From Persicitalea sp963716085 (GTDB lineage: Bacteria; Bacteroidota; Bacteroidia; Cytophagales; Spirosomataceae): a DNA stretch of 64,000 nucleotides. The notes under the pieces are model-generated. The model was not told where the DNA came from. It saw only the letters and a program-made list of their open reading frames with translations, and searched no databases. The stretch spans positions 5,642,001 through 5,706,000 of the forward strand of contig OY970288.1 of NCBI GenBank assembly GCA_963716085.1, in the 5' to 3' direction. Below, in pieces: positions 56,562-64,000 of this stretch. Numbering within the stretch: the stretch's first letter is position 1; each line of letters starts with the position of its first letter. The translations under genes were made by a program, and so were the position numbers.

Positions 56562-59500
56562 ATGGAAGTCCATTCTACGCTGATCTATGAATTGGTAGAG
56601 GAGACGGCACATTCGTACGCCGACCAGACTGCCGTTATTCATGAAGCAGAAACACTGACGTATAGCGCACTCAGTAAGCGAGCCAACGCACTTACCCAAG
56701 TCATTCTGCACCAGTTCTCCCAGGAAGATATAGTTGGGGTAAGTACCACGCGCGGTATAGAAATGGTTGTGAGTGTTTTGGCTGTTCTCAAAGCTGGAAA
56801 GGCGTACCTCCCCCTCGATCCGACTTATCCCACCCTACGGCTGGAGCAGATTCTTGATGATTCCAGGGTCAAGGTATGCTTGACGAATGCCGCTGACGAA
56901 GCGCGCTTTGCGGATTTGGGACTGACCGTGATTAGGGCTGATGTGAACCACGTTTTCGAGCCACTGCCCGTTCCTCGCCGTAGCACCACGGCTTGTATCC
57001 TTTACACCTCTGGCTCGACGGGTAAGCCCAAAGGGGTATGCCTGAGTCAGGCCGGACTCCTTAATTTGTTGGAATGGCAGCAGCGCAACGCCGTTGCCAA
57101 GCCGGGGATGCAGACGCTTCAGTTTTGCCACCTGAGTTTCGACGCCTCGTTTCAGGAAATATTCGTGCCTCTTATCACGGGCGGCACCATTCACCTGATC
57201 GATGATAGCATCCGGCTGGACGCGGGGCGACTACTGGATTATATCCGCCAAAACCGTATTCACCGGGTTTTCCTACCCTATGTCGTGCTGCAATATCTGG
57301 CCGAAGCGGCTGACGAAGCGCCAGACATCACGGACGACCTTCAGGAAATTATTACGGGTGGTGAACTCCTGAAAATAACGCCTCAGATCGCCCGGTTCTT
57401 CGCCGCCCGACCCGAATGCACCCTCGTAAATGTCTATGGACCGACGGAGGCCAGTATCTGGGTAACGACGCTAAAATTACAGGGCGATGCGCAGAACTGG
57501 CCGCAGGTACCCACGATCGGTCAGCCCATTGCGGGGGCTGACGTATTGATTCTTGATGAGGCCGACCAAGTGGTTCCCGCCGGGGAAGTGGGGCAAATTG
57601 GGCTGAGCGGCGTTTGTTTGGCAAGCGGTTACCTCAATCGTCCCGAGTTGACTGCCGAAGCGTTCGTATCCTGGACCCATCCGCAAAAGGGCCCGGTAAC
57701 CCTCTACCGAACGGGTGATTTGGGCCGCTATCTGCCCGACGGCACGATCGAGTTTCGGGGGCGAAAAGATAATCAGGTAAAGATCAGGGGGAATCGAGTC
57801 GAGCTGGGGGAAATCGAAGTGGCCCTGAGCAGTCAGCCGGGCGTTCGGCAGGCCGTCGTAGTGGTTTGGGAAGCTGTACCGGGGCAGAAGCAACTCGTCG
57901 CGTACGTAGTCACGACCGATGCGCACGACGCGGACACGTTGCGGAAGGGAGTCGAAAAGCAATTACCCGACTTCATGGTACCCTCGCATTTTATCCGGAT
58001 GGAGGATTTCCCCCGCACGGTGAGCGGTAAAATCGACAGGAAACAACTGCCCAAACCCGGTAATGAGCGTCCCGCCCTTGGGGCGCTGTACCGCGAGCCG
58101 ATTTCAGAACCGGAAAAGCAGGTGGCTGCCTTGTGGGGGAATATTTTGGGCATAGAACGGGTTGGGCTGGATGATAATTTTTTTGAATTAGGGGGGAATT
58201 CACTCTTGGCCCAAAAAACGATTGCCGCCTTGAAGAATCAGCTCGGGTGCACGTTGCCGATTACCAAGCTTTACCAGCATCCTACCATCGCGGGAATCGT
58301 CACAGTCTTAGAATCTGAGCCAGTGACGCCTCTGCCAGCCGAATTCCATCAGACACCACCCACGAACAATTTCGCTGACGTAGCCGTGATTGGGATGGCG
58401 GGGCGTTTTCCTGGTGCTAACACGATTGCCGAACTTTGGGAAGTATTGAAAGAAAAGCAGGAAACTATCCGGTTTTTTAACGAAGATGAACTGGACACCT
58501 CTGTTTCGGACGCCACCAAACGCGATGCCTCGTACGTAAAGGCGCGCGGCGTAATCGAGGGTATCCAGGAATTCGATGCGGCTTTTTTCGGCCTGACGCC
58601 AAAACTGGCCGAAGTGATGGACCCCCAGCAGCGGGTCTTTCTTGAAATCGCCTGGGAAGCACTGGAGCAAACAGGGTACTTACCCCAACGCTACCCCGGT
58701 CGAATTGGGGTCTATGCGGGATGTGGCAACAATACCTACTACCTCAACAACGTCCTGCCGAACCAAGCCGTAGTCAGCCAGATCGGAGCGTTCCAGGCCA
58801 TGACCGTCAACGAAAAGGATTATATCGCTTCCCGGACGGCCTATCAATTGGATCTGAGAGGCCCGGCGGTGAGCGTTTATTCCGCCTGTTCCACCTCACT
58901 GCTCGCCATTACGCAAGCCGTCGAAAGTATTCGCAAAGGCCAGTGTGACCTGGCGCTGGCCGGAGGAGCCAGCGTAACGGCTCCAGTCAACAGCGGTCAT
59001 TTGTACCAGGAAGGGGCTATGTTTAGCCGCGACGGCCACACCAAGTCGTTCGACGCCGAGGGTACCGGAACCGTTTTTAGCGATGGGGCGGGCGTAGTTT
59101 TACTCAAAAACCGGGAAGCCGCCCAGCGGGACGGCGACCGGATTTACGCCGTGATCAAGGGCGTAGGTGTAAACAACGACGGCGGGGGCAAGGGAAGTTT
59201 TACGGCCCCCAGTACCGAAGGCCAGGCCGCTGCCATACGGATGGCGCTCGACGAAGCCCAGATCGACCCAGCCACGATCGGCTACCTGGAAGCGCACGGA
59301 ACGGCCACACCCTTGGGCGACCCCATAGAGCTGGAAGGTCTAATGCTGGCTTTTGGTCCGCAATCGCGCCACCAGTACTGCCCGATTGGCTCCATCAAAA
59401 GCAATATGGGCCACCTGACCCAGGCGGCGGGCGTGGCGGGCTTTATCAAAGCCACCCTGGCTTTATACCATAAGCAGATTCCACCTTCGCTGGGCTTTGA

Positions 59501-62500
59501 GCGTCCCAATCCAAACATCGACTTTGCGAGCAGCCCATTTTTTGTTCCAACTGAACTGACCGACTGGGAGTCGGAAGGGCTACGCCGGGCCGGGGTAAGT
59601 TCCTTCGGCGTGGGGGGTACCAATGTCCACGTAATATTAGAGGAAGCGGTGAACGCACCGGAGGAATCCGACGGCAGCCGGCCCCTGCAACTGCTGACGT
59701 GGTCGGCTAAGTCGGCGGAGAGTGCGAAGGCTTACGCCGAACAACTGGCTGACCATCTCCAACAACACCCGGACGAACCTCTGGCCGATGTAGCCTACAC
59801 GCTGCAAACGACTCGTCCGAGTTTCCAACATAGGCAGTTCGTGGTGGCATCCGGCGTGCCAGGGGTTCTAGAAAACCTAGCTAATCCAACTGCTGATACC
59901 TTGATGCAGCACCCCGGGGCATTGGCATTCCTATTCCCAGGACAGGGGTCACAGTATCTCGACATGGGGCGGGAACTTTACGAAAATGAAGCGGTGTACC
60001 GGCAGGCGGTCGATGAATGCGGCGAATTATTGAAAAATGAACTCGAGGTCGATATACGGGAAATACTATACCCGGCCAGACCCGATGCCGAGGCGGAAGC
60101 CCGCTTGACGGATACGCGTTATACCCAACCAGCCCTGTTTGTGACCGAATACGCGCTGGCGCGTTTGTGGATGAGCTGGGGCATCGAGCCCACCGTCCTG
60201 TGCGGGCACAGTATCGGAGAGTTTGTCGCGGCGCATCTCGCTGGGGTTTTCTCACTACCCGATGCCTTGAAATTGGTCACAGGTCGGGGTCGGATGGTGA
60301 GCGAATTGCCGCAGGGTAGTATGCTGTCGGTTCGGATGGAAGCCGATGCGTTGCAGGCTATATTGCCCGAAATCCTGTCGATGGCGGCGGTCAACACGGC
60401 GCGGTTGTGCGTAGTAGCTGGCTCCGATGATGAAGTGGCTGCTTTTGCCGAGCAACTGAAATCGCAGGAGGTACCCAACCGGTTGCTGTCGACAAGCCAC
60501 GCCTTTCACTCGTCCATGATGGATGCCATCGTGCCGCAGTTTACGGCACTGGTGAAAAGCGTAACGATGCAACCGCCAAAACGCCCCATCGTTTCGACCG
60601 TGACGGGCACGCACCTTACCGATGCTGAAGCAACGGATCCGGGGTACTGGGCCAATCATCTACGGCACACCGTGCGCTTCGCCGACGCGCTCGAAACCCT
60701 GCTTGAGTCTAAACAGTCGGTTCTTCTGGAAGCGGGTCCCGGACGAGCACTGGCCACCATGGCTCGGCAGCAGGCGGGTTCGCGTAAGATGACGGCTTTG
60801 AGCAGCTTGAAACCACCCAAGGCGGATTCGTCCGATTACCGTGCGTTGATGGAGACACTCGGGCAACTGTGGCTTCATGGCGTCGAGCCGGACTGGCATA
60901 AATTCTATGCGGGTCAGAAGCGATGCAAACGGGTACTTCCCACCTATGCGTTCGACAAAAAACGATGCTGGGTCGACCCAATACTGCCACCGGCAATTAG
61001 TTTATTACCTGGCACGCCCGTAACTTATCCCGTGCCTGTGGTACCCCCAAGCAGCGAGATAGCACCCCTCAGCGAAGAATCGATAGTAATGAGAAAAGAT
61101 ATTTTACTGGCAAAAGTCAAAGCGATCGTGGAGGACGCTTCGGGCTTCGAGCTGGCGGACGCAGCGCCCGATCAGACCTTTATCGAACTGGGGCTGGATT
61201 CGCTACTGCTGACGCAGATAGCCATCATGCTGAAAAAAGAATTCAGTCTGCCCCTGACCTTCCGGCAGTTGAACGAGGAATACGCCTCGCCCGAACTGCT
61301 GGTGGATTATCTCGACCAGCATTTGCCCGCCGGAGCCTATCGGCCCGCGCCACCTGCTCCTGCAACGGCAATAGGATCGAACTTACCCATCGACTGCGCT
61401 ACGAATCAGGGAGAAGTCAATCCAGCCATTGGGTTGATCGCACAACAATTACAGCTACTATCGCAGCAGGTTGCTTTGCTACAGGGAAGTAGCATCGCCC
61501 CGCCAGTCCCCGTCCCTGATACAACCAGTTCGGCTCATCATCGCGTCAATGGAAAGCAACCATCGAACGGCCTCTCAGCCGCTCCTTCGGTCGTCGAGAC
61601 ATCCGACCTGACGGCTGAAGAAGCGGTAGAAATCAAAAAGCCATTCGGTGCGGCGGCGCGAATCGAACGGCAGGAAACCGAACTGACTGCTCCACAGCAG
61701 GCTTTTCTGCAAAAGTTGACCGAAAGCTATACGCAAAAGACAGCAGGTAGCAAATCCTATACGGGCCAGCACCGCCCCCACATGGCTGATCCCCGCGTGG
61801 TGTCGGGCTTTAAGCCACTGACGAAAGAGCTGGTATATCCCATTGTGGTCAATCGCTCGAAGGGTAGCAGGTTATGGGACATCGACGAGAACGAATACAT
61901 CGACATGTTGAATGGCTTCGGCTCCAATATGTTTGGCTATCAGCCCGATTTCATCAAAGAAGCCCTGCATAAGCAGGTGGACGATGGCTTCGAAGTCGGC
62001 CCCCAACACCAATTGGCGGGGGAGGTTTGTAAGTTGGTTTGTGATATGACTCACTCCGATCGGGCCGCGCTGTGCAACACCGGATCGGAAGCGGTACTGG
62101 GTGCCATGCGCATCGCCCGCACGGTAACGGGCCGCTCGTTGATCGTGGCCTTCACCGGATCGTACCACGGAATCATCGATGAAGTGATCGTTCGGGGAAG
62201 CAAGAAATTGAAGTCGTTTCCGGCGGCACCGGGTATCATGCCTCAATCCGTGCAGAACATGCTCATCCTGGATTACGGCACCCCCGAAAGCCTGGAAATT
62301 ATCCGCGAACGGGCGGAGGAAATCGCCGCCGTGCTGGTAGAACCCGTGCAGAGTCGCCGCCCGGAGTTCCAGCCCGTTGAATTTTTGAAAGAAGTTCGTA
62401 CCCTAACCGAGGCCTCTGGAATCGTCCTCATTTTCGACGAAGTCATCACCGGATTCAGGATGCATCCGGCGGGAGCACAGGGCTTGTTCGGCATTCAGGC

Positions 62501-63164
62501 CGATTTGGCCGCGTACGGAAAAGTGGTGGGCGGAGGGTTGTCCATTGGGGTCATTGCTGGCAAGAAACAGTTTATGGATGCGCTCGACGGCGGCTTCTGG
62601 GAATATGGCGATGCGTCGTTTCCGGAAGTTGGCGTCACGTATTTCGCCGGAACGTTCGTGCGTCATCCTTTGGCACTGGCTGCTTCCCAAGCTTCACTGC
62701 TACACCTCAAACAGCAGGGCCCGCAGTTGCAGTGTAGCCTGGATGCCAAAGCCGAACGGCTCGCCGATGCGCTCAATGCCGAGTTGGGGCGGCGGCAATT
62801 GCCCATCTCGGTGGCTCAGTTTAGCTCACTCTGGCGAATTAAGTTTCATCGGGAAATTCCTTACAGTGAGCTGTTATTTACCCTGATGCGGGAGAAAGGC
62901 ATTCACATCTGGGACGGCTTTCCCTGCTTTATCACCGAGGCCATAACGGACGCTGAAATCGACCAGGTGATCCAACTCTTCCAAGAAAGCGTCGCACAAA
63001 TGGTCGAAGCTGGTTTTTTTGAGGCTGACCCCGCAGTGGCGGATAAATTGAACCAGCCACCCGCTCCGGGGGCCAGGCTGGGCCGGGATCGGGCGGGAAA
63101 TCCGGGCTGGTTTCTGGCTGACCCGGACACGCCCGGAAAATATTTGCAAATCGAAACAAAATAG
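56562..63164 (+). CDS. Hybrid NRPS-PKS with aminotransferase: A-PCP-KS-AT-ACP-AMT
   Basis: 2200 residues, six domains. Adenylation about 10-510: LYTSGSTGKPKG (147-158), FDAS at the amino-acid Asp site, NVYGPTE (289-295), SGKIDRKQLP near 488. PCP with DDNFFELGGNSLL (Ser about 546). Ketosynthase about 605-1030: Cys in YSACSTSLL (about 775), EAHGTATPLGDP, KSNMGHLTQ. Acyltransferase about 1120-1420: FLFPGQGSQ, GHSIGEF, and HAFHS, which indicates malonyl-CoA. ACP with FIELGLDSLLL (Ser about 1547). Class III aminotransferase about 1740-2170 with DEVITGFRM and the PLP Lys in AYGKVVGGG (about 1987). No ketoreductase, dehydratase or thioesterase. Predicted product: a beta-amino acyl chain passed to the next protein, as in mycosubtilin/iturin-type synthetases. 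Confidence 0.95.
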   Translation: MEVHSTLIYELVEETAHSYADQTAVIHEAETLTYSALSKRANALTQVILHQFSQEDIVGVSTTRGIEMVVSVLAVLKAGKAYLPLDPTYPTLRLEQILDDSRVKVCLTNAADEARFADLGLTVIRADVNHVFEPLPVPRRSTTACILYTSGSTGKPKGVCLSQAGLLNLLEWQQRNAVAKPGMQTLQFCHLSFDASFQEIFVPLITGGTIHLIDDSIRLDAGRLLDYIRQNRIHRVFLPYVVLQYLAEAADEAPDITDDLQEIITGGELLKITPQIARFFAARPECTLVNVYGPTEASIWVTTLKLQGDAQNWPQVPTIGQPIAGADVLILDEADQVVPAGEVGQIGLSGVCLASGYLNRPELTAEAFVSWTHPQKGPVTLYRTGDLGRYLPDGTIEFRGRKDNQVKIRGNRVELGEIEVALSSQPGVRQAVVVVWEAVPGQKQLVAYVVTTDAHDADTLRKGVEKQLPDFMVPSHFIRMEDFPRTVSGKIDRKQLPKPGNERPALGALYREPISEPEKQVAALWGNILGIERVGLDDNFFELGGNSLLAQKTIAALKNQLGCTLPITKLYQHPTIAGIVTVLESEPVTPLPAEFHQTPPTNNFADVAVIGMAGRFPGANTIAELWEVLKEKQETIRFFNEDELDTSVSDATKRDASYVKARGVIEGIQEFDAAFFGLTPKLAEVMDPQQRVFLEIAWEALEQTGYLPQRYPGRIGVYAGCGNNTYYLNNVLPNQAVVSQIGAFQAMTVNEKDYIASRTAYQLDLRGPAVSVYSACSTSLLAITQAVESIRKGQCDLALAGGASVTAPVNSGHLYQEGAMFSRDGHTKSFDAEGTGTVFSDGAGVVLLKNREAAQRDGDRIYAVIKGVGVNNDGGGKGSFTAPSTEGQAAAIRMALDEAQIDPATIGYLEAHGTATPLGDPIELEGLMLAFGPQSRHQYCPIGSIKSNMGHLTQAAGVAGFIKATLALYHKQIPPSLGFERPNPNIDFASSPFFVPTELTDWESEGLRRAGVSSFGVGGTNVHVILEEAVNAPEESDGSRPLQLLTWSAKSAESAKAYAEQLADHLQQHPDEPLADVAYTLQTTRPSFQHRQFVVASGVPGVLENLANPTADTLMQHPGALAFLFPGQGSQYLDMGRELYENEAVYRQAVDECGELLKNELEVDIREILYPARPDAEAEARLTDTRYTQPALFVTEYALARLWMSWGIEPTVLCGHSIGEFVAAHLAGVFSLPDALKLVTGRGRMVSELPQGSMLSVRMEADALQAILPEILSMAAVNTARLCVVAGSDDEVAAFAEQLKSQEVPNRLLSTSHAFHSSMMDAIVPQFTALVKSVTMQPPKRPIVSTVTGTHLTDAEATDPGYWANHLRHTVRFADALETLLESKQSVLLEAGPGRALATMARQQAGSRKMTALSSLKPPKADSSDYRALMETLGQLWLHGVEPDWHKFYAGQKRCKRVLPTYAFDKKRCWVDPILPPAISLLPGTPVTYPVPVVPPSSEIAPLSEESIVMRKDILLAKVKAIVEDASGFELADAAPDQTFIELGLDSLLLTQIAIMLKKEFSLPLTFRQLNEEYASPELLVDYLDQHLPAGAYRPAPPAPATAIGSNLPIDCATNQGEVNPAIGLIAQQLQLLSQQVALLQGSSIAPPVPVPDTTSSAHHRVNGKQPSNGLSAAPSVVETSDLTAEEAVEIKKPFGAAARIERQETELTAPQQAFLQKLTESYTQKTAGSKSYTGQHRPHMADPRVVSGFKPLTKELVYPIVVNRSKGSRLWDIDENEYIDMLNGFGSNMFGYQPDFIKEALHKQVDDGFEVGPQHQLAGEVCKLVCDMTHSDRAALCNTGSEAVLGAMRIARTVTGRSLIVAFTGSYHGIIDEVIVRGSKKLKSFPAAPGIMPQSVQNMLILDYGTPESLEIIRERAEEIAAVLVEPVQSRRPEFQPVEFLKEVRTLTEASGIVLIFDEVITGFRMHPAGAQGLFGIQADLAAYGKVVGGGLSIGVIAGKKQFMDALDGGFWEYGDASFPEVGVTYFAGTFVRHPLALAASQASLLHLKQQGPQLQCSLDAKAERLADALNAELGRRQLPISVAQFSSLWRIKFHREIPYSELLFTLMREKGIHIWDGFPCFITEAITDAEIDQVIQLFQESVAQMVEAGFFEADPAVADKLNQPPAPGARLGRDRAGNPGWFLADPDTPGKYLQIETK

Positions 63165-63170
63165 ACTCCC

Positions 63171-64000
63171 ATGGTCGACGCCATTTTACCCGATAGCACC
63201 ACTACGGTAGAATTCAATCCATTTGACGGTCCCGAGATAGGTCGGCTAACGCTGACTACCGAGCCGCAGATGGAAATATGGACGGCCTGCGCATTAGGGG
63301 GCGACGATGCCAACCGGGCTTATAATGAGTCGGTTTCGTTACGCTTTCGGGGCGTTCCCGAGCGGTCGGCTCTGGAAGAATCCGTACGGAAGCTCATGAA
63401 GCGCCACGAGTCGCTGCGTTCCGCTTTCAGCGCCGATGGCCAGCGGATGATTATCTTTCAGGACTTGCCTGTTCGGGTGCAGTTCGAAGATTATACAGAA
63501 AAAAATTCTGCGGAACAGGTTCAGGCCGTAGCCGATTTCCTTCGGCAGGAGGCCGAATACTGCTTCGATCTGTTGCACGGGCCTTTGTTCAGGGCCGCTT
63601 TGTTGACGATTTCGGCGGACGATTCGTACCTGGTGCTCACCGCCCACCACATCGTCTGCGACGGCTGGTCGATGGGGATCATCATGCAGGATTTGAGCGC
63701 GTTATATTCGGCCAACGTCAAGAACCAATTCGTAGCGCTTCCTGAACCGGTTCTGTTTAAAGAATTTGCCGAAGCGCAGGCCTTATTCGAAAGCAGTCCG
63801 GAATACGCAACGATTCAAAAGTTCTGGCTCGACCAGTACCAGGAAGGCATTCCGGTGGTCGACGTGCCGACTGATTTTCCCCGACCCAAGGTTCGCACCT
63901 ACAAAAGTCATCGGTTGGATTTCGAGCTGGACAAAACGTTGGTAACCGCCCTGAAAAAGCTGGGCCGCGAAGCCGGATGCAGTTTCAACACGGTGCTGGT
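63171..64000 (+). CDS. NRPS opening with a condensation domain, cut by window end
   Basis: ATG at 63171, six bases after the previous stop; 276 codons are visible. A short leader precedes a condensation domain: LRKLMKRHESLRSAF-like stretch, catalytic TAHHIVCDGWS (HHxxxDG), and FPRPKVRTYKSHRLDFEL. The active-site sequence is intact. It would accept the beta-amino acyl chain from the upstream protein and join it to its own amino acid. Later domains lie outside the window. Confidence 0.93.
   Translation, partial: MVDAILPDSTTTVEFNPFDGPEIGRLTLTTEPQMEIWTACALGGDDANRAYNESVSLRFRGVPERSALEESVRKLMKRHESLRSAFSADGQRMIIFQDLPVRVQFEDYTEKNSAEQVQAVADFLRQEAEYCFDLLHGPLFRAALLTISADDSYLVLTAHHIVCDGWSMGIIMQDLSALYSANVKNQFVALPEPVLFKEFAEAQALFESSPEYATIQKFWLDQYQEGIPVVDVPTDFPRPKVRTYKSHRLDFELDKTLVTALKKLGREAGCSFNTVL

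Noticed and set aside
56562..58090. First NRPS domain as a fatty acyl-AMP ligase, as in MycA
   Set aside because: The FDAS aspartate, GGE and NVYGPTE segments and PCP spacing fit an amino-acid adenylation domain.
1..64000. tRNA, rRNA and known riboswitch genes
   Set aside because: Intergenic regions were read for cloverleaf-like and conserved riboswitch sequences; none was convincing. A covariance-model search would be decisive.

Overview
The window looks like a chromosomal segment of a Bacteroidota bacterium, most likely order Cytophagales (Spirosomataceae/Dyadobacter-like; an inference from gene content and fairly high GC, not a measured placement). Supporting signs are a SusC/SusD pair, the NagB-LmbE fusion, an ECF sigma factor coupled to an anti-sigma/beta-barrel protein, LVIVD-repeat and DUF1080 lipoproteins, TTTG...TAnnTTTG-type promoters and few Shine-Dalgarno motifs.

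Layout. 1-6.5 kb: carbohydrate and housekeeping genes (partial GH130, nagB, glyA, tatC, a BioF-like PLP enzyme). 6.6-14.7 kb: dipeptide epimerase, nadK and a run of secreted or envelope proteins (Ycf48-like propeller, TraB/GumN, lipoprotein, barrel, LVIVD propeller, serpin). 14.9-21.3 kb: ECF sigma factor with membrane-spanning anti-sigma/barrel partner, an AsmA-like protein, a Kelch protein and a frameshifted TPR gene. 21.7-31.8 kb: a sugar-acid utilisation locus with SusC, SusD, a LacI regulator and three enolase-superfamily enzymes that all carry twin-arginine signals, so they probably act outside the cytoplasm; the third is frameshifted. 31.9-35.6 kb: secreted EEP-family hydrolase and M14 peptidase. 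36.0-52.4 kb: an exopolysaccharide locus with receiver protein, initiating sugar transferase, acyltransferase, half-size TolC-like protein, Wzc/GumC-like chain-length protein, glycosyltransferases, Wzy-like polymerase, Wzx-like flippase, and a hybrid histidine kinase sharing an operon with a glycosyltransferase and a PspC protein. 52.5-56.5 kb: lysS, a PadR regulator with a membrane-protein partner, and a DUF1080 lipoprotein. 56.6-64 kb: the start of a hybrid NRPS-PKS cluster. Its first protein reads A-PCP-KS-AT-ACP-aminotransferase, and the next, cut by the window end, opens with a condensation domain. This predicts a natural product begun by a beta-amino acid made from an amino (or aryl) acid plus one malonate.

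The most striking non-coding feature is a set of intergenic elements built from 7-8 bp tandem units, often as two inverted arms. Sequence families differ but the architecture is the same. They sit directly against start or stop codons, and in some cases supply the stop codon. Two single-base frameshifts (TPR gene, galactonate-dehydratase-like gene) could be real decay or sequence errors. No tRNA, rRNA, CRISPR array, transposase or prophage gene was recognised.
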